Positions 13,164-24,802 of a stretch of 64,000 nt of DNA are shown piece after piece. The stretch's first letter is position 1. Every line of letters begins with the position of its first letter. The notes beneath the pieces were generated by a model. It saw only the letters and a list, made by a program, of their open reading frames with translations. It made no database searches and was not told the DNA's origin. The DNA lies in NCBI GenBank assembly GCA_029783825.1, contig JAREIK010001461.1:285808-349807 (forward strand), in the 5' to 3' direction. The position numbers and the translations under genes are program-made. This DNA comes from Sapria himalayana. Lineage: Eukaryota; Streptophyta; Magnoliopsida; Malpighiales; Rafflesiaceae.

Positions 13164-13322
13164 CATATAGATATACAGATAGTTAGATAGGTAGATAGAT
13201 ATGTAGATTTAAAAATAGATAAATAGATAAATAGATAGATAAATAGATAGACAAATATAAAGATAGAGTGATAGAAATATAGATATACAAATACACACAC
13301 ATATAGTTAGACACATAGATTG
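7924..13322 (+). repeat. GATA/GACA tetranucleotide array I (5.4 kb)
   Basis: Imperfect (GATA)n with many GACA, AATA and GATT variants, starting directly after the CACTA A terminus. All long frames here translate as SIYLSIYL-type repeats on the minus strand and are not genes. There is higher-order structure: a phrase AGATAATAAGAAA occurs near 8123, 9432 and 10170. The block 8401-8460 recurs at 10444-10503. A block from about 9420 to 10090 recurs at about 10570-11230, with landmarks 1141-1160 bp apart. A TA run sits at 13137-13166. The array thus grew by segmental duplication as well as slippage. Confidence 0.95.
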
Positions 13323-13575
13323 AGAAGGTTCTATCTCTTAATATTTCCATCACTAAAATTAGCAAGGGAATCAAAATTTTGATCCCTATCTATATGTGAA
13401 ATCTATCTATGTGTCTTTCTATATGTATGTGCCTGTGTTTAATTATATGTATCAAAAATATCTATTAATTTAGCTAGGGAATTTTTGTTGCTAAACTTTT
13501 TTGCTAGGGAATATTTCCATTGTTAATTATTAGTGACGAGCACTTTACATTGAAAAATGTTTTTTTCTTGTAGTG
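13323..13575 (+). mobile_element. CACTA 3' terminal fragment between two arrays
   Basis: The right end TTTTTTCTTGTAGTG at 13561-13575 is a canonical CACTA terminus. Upstream are subterminal phrases TTTAGCTAGGGAA (13470) and TTGCTAGGGAATATT (13500). A segment at 13343-13378 (CACTAAAATTAGCAAGGGAA) looks like a further subterminal piece. Only about 250 bp remain and no coding part is present. It separates a GATA-oriented array on the left from a TCTA-oriented array on the right. Confidence 0.75.
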
Positions 13576-14812
13576 GAATATGCCTTTCTATCTATCTATC
13601 TATAAGTCTATCTCTCTATTTGTCTATCTTTCTATCAATATACATAGCTGTCTATCTATATATCTTTTTATTTGTCTATCTCTATGTATATCTATTTATT
13701 TGTCTATCTGGCTTTCTATATCTATCTATTTGTATATCTATCTATGCATATATGTATTTATCTTTCTATTTGTAGATCTATTTATCTAAGAATATATTTA
13801 ACTATATATGTCTATATGTCTATTTGTCTATCTATTTCTCTATCTATCTGAGTATTTTTCTATTACTCTATCTTTCAATATCTCTCTCTATTTATTTGTC
13901 CATCTCTCTTGTGTGTATCTATCTATCTATCTATGTATCTATCTATGTATCAATATATGTGTCTATTTATGTATCTATCTATCTATATCTCTATTTGTCT
14001 TTTTATCTATTTGTCTATTTATCTATTATTTATCAATCTATCAATTTATCTATCTCTAAATCTAACTCTCCATTCTATCTATCTATTTGTCTAATTGTCT
14101 ATTTGTTTATTTTTCTATTTCTCTATCTATATATCTATCGATGTATCTATATATCTATCTATTTATCTTTCTATATGTGTGTGTGTGTGTGTGCATGTGT
14201 ATCTATCTTTTTATCTATTTATCTATTTGATTATCTGTGTATCTTTCTATCTATCTATCAATCTATATGTCTATCTATCAAAAGGTCTATTTATCTTTCT
14301 AGTGATCTATCGATCTATCAATCTTTCTATATGTATATCTATTTATCTCTTTATCTTTATTTCTAACTATCTATCTAACTATATATCTAACTATCAATAT
14401 ATATGTCTATCTGTATATCTCTCTATTTATCAATCTATCTATTTGTCTATTAGTCATTCTATATCTCTAACTATATATCAATCTATCTATCTCTCTATCT
14501 ATATATCTATCTAACTTAATTCTCTTTATCTATGTATCTATCTATCTATCTATTTGTTTATCATTCAATCTATTTATCTATTTATCTATATAAATGTTTA
14601 TCAATTTATTTATATGTATATCTATCTATCTTTCTATCTATTTATCTATCTGACTATTTATCTATCTGTTTATATATCTATTTTACTATATATTTATCTA
14701 TCTATCATATCTGTCTATTTGTGCATCTTTCTATCATTTTATCTATCTATATGTGTATCTATTATTCTGTCTATCTATTTATTAGTCTATCAATCTATAT
14801 TTCTATCTATCA

Positions 14813-14876
<64 letters not shown>

Positions 14877-16205
14877 TATTTATTTATTTATTTATTTATC
14901 AATTTGTTTATCTGGCGATCTATCTATCTTTTTATCTATCTATCTATCTATATATCTATCCATCTGTCTATCTCTCTATATGTATTTTAGTCTATCAGTC
15001 TATCAGTATATGTGTTTATCTATCTTTTAGTCAATTAGTCTATTATTCTATGGGTCTATGTGTATATCTATCTATCTATCTCTATGTCTATCTATCTCTA
15101 TGTCTATATATTTATCTATCAAATTGTATATCTATCTATCTATCTGTCTATCATTTTATCTGTCTATCTTTCTATCTGTCAATATGTGTATCTATATAAC
15201 TATCTATCTATCTTTTTATCTATCTTTTTCTATTTTTATATTTCTATGTGCCTATCTATCTATCTACCATTATATCTATCTACCTTTCTAATTGTCTAAC
15301 TATCTTTTTGTCTATCAGTCTATTTATCAATATATATATATATATATATATCCATCTGTCTATCTATCTATTTTTCAATCTATATGTCTATGTGTCTTTC
15401 TTTCTATATGTCTATCTATCTAAATATCATTCTATGTATCTACTTACCTATTTATCTGTCTGTCTATATGTTAATATGACTACCTGTCAATTTATCAATC
15501 AATCAATTAGTCTGTCTATCTATCTATTTATCAATCTATGTATATGTGTATCTACTTATTTTTCTATCTCTCTATCTTTCAATCTATTAATCTATCATTA
15601 TGTGAATCTATCTATATGTCTATCGATCTATTTGTCTATCCATCTAATTGTCTAACTATCTATCTATCTATATATCTATCTGTCTGTCTGTCTATCTATC
15701 TAAGTACCAAACTTTCTAATTATCTATTACTCTACTAGAATATTTGTCTGTCTGTCTATCTATTTATCTATCTATCTATTTGTGTCTATGTGTCTATCTA
15801 TCTTTCTATCCATCTATTTATGTGTCTTTGTGTCTATCTATCTTTTTATCTATCTATCTATGTGTCTATCTGTCTATTTATCTATCTATCTTTATATCTA
15901 TTTATCTCTCTTTCTTTCTTTCTCTATATCTTTATATCTGATTATCAATTTATTTCTTATCTATCTATCTATCTTTATATCTATCTATTAATCTATATAT
16001 CTACCTATATTTCTATCTATATGCTTATCTATCTGTCTATCTATATATCTATTTTTCTATCTATGTATATGTCTATATATTTATCTACCTATATGCATAT
16101 CTATCTTTCTATGTGTCAATCTATCTATCTATCTATCTATCTATCTATTTTTTCTATCTATCTACCTATCTACCTAACTACCTATCTGTTATTCTATCTA
16201 TCTAG
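13576..16205 (+). repeat. TCTA tetranucleotide array II (2.6 kb)
   Basis: The complement of the array I motif: (TCTA)n with TCTG, TTTA and CAAT variants, starting about ten bases after the CACTA end at 13575. An AT dinucleotide run at about 14815-14872 and a short GTGT run at 14177-14195 interrupt it. Plus-strand frames translate as YLSIYLSI repeats and are not genes. It ends at TCTAGTATCACC near 16205. Confidence 0.95.
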
Positions 16206-16656
16206 TATCACCTACTCAAGTTAATATCATACATAGCATCTCATACATGCATATAAAAAACATGTCATAGAATGGCCTTAATTTAAATTGATCTCCATGA
16301 TCCAATCTGAAGATTAGTAGTCATTAATCCTATGTAGTAATAAGCAGCTCTATAAAGTTGATTTGACAACCAACTTGCACATAGACAGCTAGTTCCTACA
16401 TCATCATGGTTGGATTGCATGACTTCCAATGGCTTGCATTTTCTCTCTTGTTTTATTACAATAATTAAAAAATTACAATAAAACAAAAATGGCATGCAAG
16501 CCATATTTAATAATGACAACCCTTGAGAAAAAAAATAATACTCTACCAAACATATTGGTTAAAAAGGCCATATTGTGCACCATGTGAAGCAACATAACAT
16601 GCAAAATATTTAATGTTATCATATAGCTTAAAAAATTTAAATTTCTATGCGGTCAT

Positions 16657-16732
16657 GGGGTCATGGGGGCCACCCTCGTGGTGGTTCCATTAGCTAGTTA
16701 GCGAATGGGATCATGGGGGCCACCCTCGTGGA
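16657..16732. repeat. Short GC-rich direct repeat
   Basis: The phrase TCATGGGGGCCACCCTCGTG occurs twice, about 50 bp apart, in otherwise AT-rich DNA. The copies bracket TAGCTAGTTAGCGAATGGGA. Origin unknown. Confidence 0.7.
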
Positions 16733-16774
16733 GTCGGGGGTAGTACCCTAGGAAAAAAAAATTTAATTTCTATT

Positions 16775-17030
16775 GATCTCATCAATAATTTTTTATTGAT
16801 CTCATTAATAAATTTTCATTGATCTAATTATTAAATTTTTATTGATCTCATCAATAAATTTTCATTGATATTATCAATAAATTTTCATTAATCTCATTAA
16901 TAAATTTTCATTAATCTTATCAATAAATTTTTATTAATTTTATGAATACTTTTTCATTGATTTGATCAATAAAATTTTATTAATCTCATCAATAAATTTT
17001 TTATTAGTCTTATCAATAAATTTAAAATAA
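16775..17030. repeat. Minisatellite, ATTGATCTCATCAATAAATTT type
   Basis: About nine units of 26-30 bp, each carrying the inverted pair ATTGAT..ATCAAT or ATTAAT..ATTAAT around CTC. Each unit could therefore form a small hairpin. Units diverge by point changes. Confidence 0.75.
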
Positions 17031-17427
17031 ACCGAAAGCTATCAAAATCAGATTAAAATAATATATTATGTAATCTCATTACACTTAGGGCATATTTTAG
17101 CACCACCATAAACAATCACTGATAAATCAAAATTGATTTATGAATTTAGTCCATGTATAAATCTGATTAAGACAAAGCTAGAATCATATATCATGCTATT
17201 AAAAACTTTAATGTCAATATCCCATTCAGATTTTCAATCATACTAATGAATCCTTTTAAGGTTGGGATTCAATCAATTAATACCCTAACAAAACCTATTA
17301 ACTATGTTGGTCACACAAACCATAATATCACATATATTCAAAAATACAAATTATGACAGAATCATATACATCACATACATACGATCAAATATGTCATTAT
17401 CAGTTTTTATGAAAACACAAGTTCCTC

Positions 17428-18160
17428 TAATACCACTATTGGGGTTTCTGACAGAATATCTAATCTATTTCAAATATAAACTTAGTGGAATTTATAATTT
17501 TTATTCCTTAACCCACCAAGGATCACATGTAATTCATAAAAATACGAATGAAGGGTAAATGAAACTTACCTTTTGTTGATCAATTTGTCAAGCATTAAAA
17601 GTGTGCGTCATGGTTTATTCAGATCTTCACAGGTACTTCCTTTCTAAAAAATGACAACCCTCTATAAGTATTCATACACAAAGAAATAATGAATGATTTT
17701 ATTGAATACTTATTTAGATTCGTCTTCTCAAAATGAAATGGTTTCTCTCTATTTCATAAAAGATGATTGCTAGCATCAAATATGTCACACACACACACAC
17801 ACACACACAGAAAAGTCTGCTAGGGTTTTAGTCATAAATGAATTTAATTATATATTTAAAACTTTTTAAAATAATAACAACTTAAATTCAGATCCTTAAA
17901 AACCCCTATAAAATGAATATATTCATTAAAAATCAAGTTCATAAATTACTTATTTATTAAATCACGACTTTAAATTTTCTCAAAATTAAATTCAAATTTA
18001 AATAATAACTAATTGTTATTTATGATTTAAAATAATCTAATCATTTAAAATTTCTACAGAAAGTGAAAAATCATAACCTTTATTATTTTTGTTAATGTGA
18101 AATCCTATATTTTTAATTAACATTAGCAGTAGGTCTAAACCACATATTGATCCTACAAGT
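17428..18160 (-). mobile_element. Probable reversed copia-type LTR with primer-binding site
   Basis: Read on the minus strand, 17440-17424 gives CCCCAATAGTGGTATTAGAGG. It holds a close relative of the initiator-Met primer-binding site (TGGTATCAGAGCC) that follows the 5' LTR of many plant copia elements. The LTR would then run from 17440 rightward and start on the plus strand with TGGGGTTTCTGACAG. Its outer end is obscured by CACTA B inserting at 18163. No internal protein is visible, and an (AC)n run lies at 17787-17808. A solo or truncated LTR is the likely state. Confidence 0.45.
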
Positions 18161-18289
18161 CAACACTACAAGAAAATATTCATTTATCTAGGAAATTTTA
18201 GCAAGTGATTAATCCCTAGCAATATTGTAAGGGATTAGCTAGGGAATAAGAACGGATTTATGATTTTTCATTAAAAAATGTGCAACGGA

Positions 18290-18822
18290 TTTGCGACAGA
18301 TTAGAGATGAAGTATTTTCACAAATTCTGCTCAAGAAAAGTACGAAATTTAGCTACGGATTTAATGACGGAATTTCCCGAGCTAATAAAATATGGAATAT
18401 AGTGATAGATTTTATCTAGCTAATTACATCCGGAACATAACGACATATTTAGGAACGAAATTTCTCTAGCTAATTATATATGAAACATAGCGATGAATTT
18501 AGCGACGGAATTTCTCTTGCAAATTACATCCGGAATATAGCGATGAATTTAGCGACGGAATTTTCCTAGCTAATTACATCTAGAATATAGCGACAGATTT
18601 TAGCGATAGAATTTTTCTAGCTAATTACATCTGAAATATAGTGACAGATTTAGTGATAGAATTTTCATAGCTAATTACATCCTGAATATAGCGATGTATT
18701 TTGAGATAGAACTTCCCTAGCTAATTAAATCTGGAATATAGCGATGGATTTAGCGACGGAACTTCCCTAGCTAATTTAAATCTAGAATATAGCAATGGGG
18801 TTAATGCCAGAATTTCCCTAGC
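18290..18822 (+). repeat. 50-bp subterminal tandem repeat of CACTA B
   Basis: Eight units start at 18421, 18471, 18521, 18571, 18622, 18672, 18722 and 18772, a strict 50-51 bp period, with a shortened unit before them. Each holds TAATTACATC, AATATAGCGATG, TTTAGCGACGGAA and TTCCCTAGC. In CACTA elements such subterminal repeats are binding sites for the element's own DNA-binding protein (established for TNPA of En/Spm). Here that role is inferred. Confidence 0.85.
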
Positions 18823-21800
18823 CTATCTTTAATTATTTAATTTTTTTAAAATTTATTATTTGTTTTAATATTTTATTTAATTTTGTTTATAAAATATATG
18901 TTAAATATCTATAGAAGAGCGATCCTTGAAAGATACATTCTCCTCGTAAAATTATAAAAAAATGATAGTATAAATAACTAATTTAAAAAATATAAAAATA
19001 CTAAAAAATAATATTAATAAGGCCTAAAATAACTATTTTTATGATGTATAAATTTTTTTAAAAAATTATACAAAAAAATTTACTAAAATTTGAAATTAAG
19101 AAACTTTAAAAATTTGTATTAAAGTAATATTAAATAATTAATTCTATAAGTATAATAATTTTTTAAGATATTATAAAAAAATAAATTAATATACATTAAC
19201 TTTCTACTAATATAAATGTAAAATAATTAATTGCATTATTAAAAAGAAAATATTTTCAAAAATATCGGAATTAATGAATAAACTAGTAAATATTAATATT
19301 ATTTAAGTATAAAATAATTTTATGATTATAGGAAACTTTTAAAAAAATAATTAATACAAAATTTGAAAATATTGAAATATAATAAAAATTTAAATTTTTT
19401 CATTACATTTAAAAGAAAATAAATTAATATTTAAAAATAAATACATAGATGTATGCCACTACTAAAAATATATAAATATTAAATAATTGAGTAATATTTT
19501 TACTAATAGCTTTTAACATTCAGTCTTTATTAAAATAAAAAATATTAATTTTTTAATTATCTTCTCACTTTAAGTAATTTTTTGAATTTTAAAAATTATA
19601 AATGATATCAAATAAAATGAAATTTTATGCCTTTAAAATTATTTCATATTATCTTCATAAAAATTAATATGAATTCTTAAAAATTTATAACCATAAAATA
19701 TATATATTTATATATTTTTTAACATTAAGAGTATTTTTATAACTCTTAGGATAGTGGTCAGAACACAAATCATCTTTTCATGTATGTTTTATTATATAAA
19801 GTTTGTAAATTTTGTAGGTATTTGATATATAATTTTTTGTTATAAGGCTAAACATATATTTTTTAAAATTATTTATATATTTATTGTTTAATTAATTTAA
19901 TAATAATAAAATGTTAGGTGTTTGTTTTTCATGCGTACCTTGCTACATGCACATTAATTTTGTTGAAAAAATTTTGATAGTAAATAAAATAAATGAGTCT
20001 TTATTTATTTTATATCTATATATTGTTTATTTAATATTTTTATAATTAAAAATTTAAATATTTTTGGTAATATATATAATCACTTATTGTCGAGACTCGA
20101 GAGACAACTCTAACAAGCACCTAAGTCCTCTGTAGTCTGCCTCTATCTTTCGATATCGATGCATTAAAACCTAATCGAAGAGTAAGCGAGAATTTCTTAT
20201 TGATTTGAGGTATGTTTTCTACACTAATTCTTCATCGATTATCTTAATGCAAGAGTGTGAGTTTTGATTATGTTATTTTTTATTCCAAAATTCTTCATTA
20301 ATCACCATGGTATGCTTGAATTGATTATATAAATTTATTAGTATATATTTTTCATGCATTTGTGATATAATGTGTTCTCATTATATGGATGTTGATGGTG
20401 CACAGTAGATATGCCAACTTTATTTCCATTTTTTTTACAGTCGACACTCTTGTGTTTTTCTTAGTTAATCACAAATTGGGTGTTGGTGTTTGTGGTGAGC
20501 AGTGTACATATAACAACATATTTGATATTTAAATAATAAATTATGTAAATATGATGATCCCAAGAGTAATAAAACATAAATATATAAGTGTATTTTACTA
20601 TATCTATTACTATAAAAATAGTATTCCTAACCATAACTATATATAAATATAACAACATATATTTAATATACTTATATATATATATATGTATTTAACAATA
20701 TGTATATCAACATTTTACTATATATATATATATGTATTTATCTACATCAATATCTATACATAGCCATATGTCTAAATATATATAATTACATGAAAAACTA
20801 TATATAACAATATCTACAACATGTATACCTACATGCTTCTGAAACTTAATATCCATTCATATCATTCATATCATTCATCTCATTCATACATGTTTTATTT
20901 GGATATTGTATAAATCTTTATCATTTTTTTCCATATATTTTAGGAACTTAAAATTAATTTTTTCAACCTTAAATGTATTTTTATTGTATTTTTATATGTT
21001 TGCATAAATCATTATGATTTAATATGTTTATGGTTTTATTTTTTGTTCACTTTATATCATTTAACTAAAATTGATTTCTAATAAAATGTTCATTTGTTAA
21101 AATTCTTGTTGTAAATTTCAAAACAAATAACAATATGTTTGTTTAATAAATATTATAAAAAAGTTCTAAAATATATATGTGAAGTAGTTTCAATTTACAA
21201 AGATAAAACTTTTAAAATAAAATTTATTTACAAAATAAACTTTGCATCTCATAACATGCAATATATCATATTTATTATAAATAAACAATTTTTGAAATGT
21301 ATCTATTAATTACAAAAAAAACATTGTAATGTATTAAATTTGAAAAACAAAATTAAAAAAATTATTTAAAAAAACAAATTCATATATTTATATGGTCATT
21401 TATATATTTTGAATATAATAAAAAAATAATTACTTGTAGAAAAATTTACTCATGTATTTATATGGTAATCTGTTTTGTTTGAACATAATTAAAAAAATAA
21501 TTGATTATTTACAAAACATTAAAGACATACATTTATATGCACTACATTATATTTATTTGAATTTTAAAGTTTCTAAAAGTTTATTAATAACAATAAATAA
21601 TATGTAGAAATTTATCATAGACATTAATATTTTAATAAAAAAAATTATAGAAAAATAAAAACAATATTATCTATTTATTAACTATATTTTCTTTTTTAGC
21701 ATAATTATAAAAACAAAATAATTTACAAATAATGCCAACTTCATTTATTTATATGAGTATAATGATAGTTATTATAATATAAATATTAAAAAAACAACTA

Positions 21801-22850
21801 TTTGAATAAAATAGAAGCTCATATATTTAATTCATAATTTCATTTTACCCATTAATTTGCTTCATGCACACACACACACACACACACATGCTTACACACG
21901 CACACACATGCACACACACACACACATATTTGTTTTAGATATAAAGAATTTACCATATTTTATAAATTGTGTACAATATATAATATTTTATTTTAAATAT
22001 ATTTACACACACACACACACACACACACATATAATAGTTTCATAGTGTAACTTTAAAAATACATTATGTATATAAGTGTATATGTGTGTTTGTGTAGGTG
22101 TATAGTAGTATATGCATGCATACAAGTGTATATACACTACTTTGAAAATGTAGATACATGTGTGAATATATAAAAAAAGTACAAAAATGTTTATGCTGAT
22201 ATATAATGTATAGTAATGTATATGGATGTATAAATATGTGTGTGTGTAGGGTAGTGTATATGAAGATATATATTAATGCATATATATATATATGTAAATA
22301 TCAACATTAATTTTGAGAAAAAAATTAATTGAGCACATAAAAATTAACATGTTCCACAAATTAATGAGAGCAGGAGGAAAAAGTCACTTTATTGCAAGAT
22401 ACTATTAATCACCCATCTATAACACTTTGCCTCAAATTTTGATCAGAGAACTATATGCAATGATAAGGTTCATTCAATACTACATACAATAGAATTACAT
22501 TTCCATTCAATGCTATAATTAGTTCAACTAAAAAAATCAATCTAATATCTTTTTCAAATACTCTTCTATCTTATTTTCTAGTCATGATAAACTGTTTTCA
22601 ATTTTGATTATATATACATTTCATATCTAATATCTCTAGTTAAACTATTGTAATAATAAAATCCATCAAATCAATCTAGGCTTGACATCTTTCTTTTCTA
22701 TGAGATATTTGATTATAGAATAATTAGTATATACTATGACTTTAGTTCCCACTAAATATGATATTAACTTACCAAAAGAAAAGATTGTTGATACAAGTTC
22801 TTTCTCTATAGTGGTGTAATTTAATTGGGCAATTGAGAGTGTGTTGTTAT
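18823..22850. other. AT-rich interior of CACTA B, no gene recognised
   Basis: Very AT-rich, with no domain recognised. A less AT-rich island at 20090-20220 (GTCGAGACTCGAGAGACAAC onward) could be an untranslated exon or promoter region of the transposase transcript, but this is a guess. (AC)n runs occur at 21866-21927 and 22006-22029. Confidence 0.5.
21866..22029. repeat. (AC)n microsatellites
   Basis: Two CA/AC dinucleotide tracts separated by 78 bp of AT-rich DNA. The histidine-threonine frame across them is an artefact of the repeat. Confidence 0.9.
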
Positions 22851-23502
22851 CATAATATATGATAACTATTTATAAATATTTGTATAACAATATAAAACTC
22901 TTCATAATTATATTTAACTATATTTGTATGTAAACTATTTTTATAACTATATTAATAACTATATATAACTATTTTTTTAACTATATAATATTTTATAACT
23001 ATATGAGTAATTCTATATAACTATATTATTAACAAAATATATCATATGTATAATAATATATAACTATATATATTTGTATTTTACTATACGTATAAGTATA
23101 TATACTATATCTTTAATTACATGAAAATTTATAACTATATGTGTATAACTATATATAAATATGTGTATAACTATGTAATACTCTATATAATTAAATATAA
23201 CTATATTTGTATCTATGTATATGTATATGTATTCATTTAATTAAATCTATATATTTATTTATAACTTTGTATATATTTATATATAACTACTTATAACTAC
23301 TTGAATGAATATATCTATATATAATTATATGTTTAACTATATATAACTTTTTTTTAAATTACATATACTATAGGTATAAAAACATATAAAGGTTGACCTC
23401 TCTCTCTGGTGACTATATCTTGAGGTCTATTGATTCTGTTTCTTTTTCACATTAGGTCTCTCTACTGCCATATGACAAAGGGATTGAGAATTAGTGGAAG
23501 AA

Positions 23503-23934
23503 ATGGGGTTTACGTTCACAAAGCTGTCCAGCAGGTTGTTTTCCAACAAGGATATGAGGATTTTGGTGCTAGGTCTTGATGCTGGGGGTAAAAAAACCAT
23601 TCTATATAAGTTGAAACTTGGGGAAATTGTCACCACAATTCCTACTATTGTGGTAGACAGCAATGACAGAGATCGAGTTGTTGAAGCCAGAGATGAGTTG
23701 CATAGGATGCTAAAGGAGGAAAAGCTTCAAGATGTAGTTTTGCAGGTGTTCGCCAATAAGCAAGATCATCCCAATACGATGAATGCAGCTGAAATTACTG
23801 ACAAGCTAGGTCTTCACTCTCTTTGCCATTGCCATTGGCACATTCAGAGCACCTGTGCTACCTCTTGCGAGGCCTCTACGAGGGTCTTGATTAGCTTTCC
23901 AATTATATTTCCAGCAAGTTATAAACAATTTTAG
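23503..23934 (+). pseudogene. ARF (ADP-ribosylation factor) retropseudogene
   Basis: Reads [13 protein letters not shown], then [63 protein letters not shown] and IQSTCATS. This is the ARF1-class small GTPase that recruits coats to Golgi membranes. It has the glycine-2 for myristoylation, but the P-loop is GLDAGGKK instead of GLDAAGKT, losing the Mg-coordinating threonine. An in-frame deletion of about 40 residues between TIPTI and VVDSND removes the WDVGGQ switch II region. A frameshift after CATS replaces the C-terminus. In another frame the tail GLYEGLD, a stop, LSNYISSKL is visible, ending at 23924. Plant ARF genes have introns and this copy has none, so it is a retrocopy, sitting inside CACTA B. 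It is not functional. Confidence 0.93.
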
Positions 23935-24802
23935 CAGGATGAGACAAACTTTGTTGACATATCTAGATGTGGAGTAAATCTTTACCTATTTTTCTTGAAT
24001 TTTGTTCTATTATGTGGATGACATAATATGTTTCTAGGGTGATTCAAATTGTATTTATATTTATATATTACATGCCTGAAATACAAGACCGCATTTACTT
24101 TGTTCTAATCTATTGTAAGTCAAACTTGTTTTTTTCTATTATGCCATTGGATCCTAATGGTATAAGAACATATAACTATAAATAATTGTCTTTGACAATA
24201 TGTATAACTATAAAAATTATACATAACTATATTTAAAAATGTAATTAACAACATATATTTAATATACATTTTTATATAATAACATATCTAATATGTATTT
24301 TACCATATATAAAATTATATAAAAATAGGTATTTTACCATTTACAAGACCACATTTACTATATTTTAAAATGTATTTTACCATATATATACCTATGGATA
24401 ACTATATGTATACATATATAAAATTATATAAAAAATATATATATACCTACATGTATATAAATAAGTATAACTATATGTGTAACTATATGTATAATCCATA
24501 ATTAATTATATTTATAATTATATGTATAATAACATACAACATTATGTTTACCTACATGTGTATAGCTATATATAAATATATGTATTACTATGTAACTCTA
24601 TATAATTAAATATAACTATATTTGTAACTATGAATACATATATGTAAATCATATATTTATTTATAACTTTATATATTTATTTATAACTATTTGTATGAAT
24701 ATATCTATATATAACTATATATTTAACTATATATTTAACTATATAAAAATATTTATAGCTATATATACTATTTGTATAATAACATATAACTATAAATAAT
24801 TA

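Larger units (their letters stand above)
16206..17425. other. Non-coding DNA, possibly internal part of a reversed copia element
   Basis: No domain was recognised. It lies on the internal side of a putative reversed copia LTR (17440 onward), so it could be the untranslated and gag-proximal part of that element, but no gag motif is visible. Two local repeats are listed separately. Confidence 0.35.

Noticed and set aside
8010..13374. Many frames of 60-180 codons translating as SIYLSIYL repeats, looking like membrane proteins
   Set aside because: They are the translation of (GATA)n: the 12-bp period gives a four-residue cycle in every frame. There is no start context or non-repeat sequence.
13343..13575. 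A possible complete 233-bp CACTA-derived miniature element (CACTAAAATT ... GTAGTG)
   Set aside because: The flanking triplets differ (CAT and GAA) and the left end is only subterminal-like, so two true ends are not shown.
18290..18822. Regularly spaced repeats resembling a CRISPR array
   Set aside because: The units are contiguous and diverged, with no spacers. They sit at a CACTA terminus in a plant genome and are subterminal transposon repeats.
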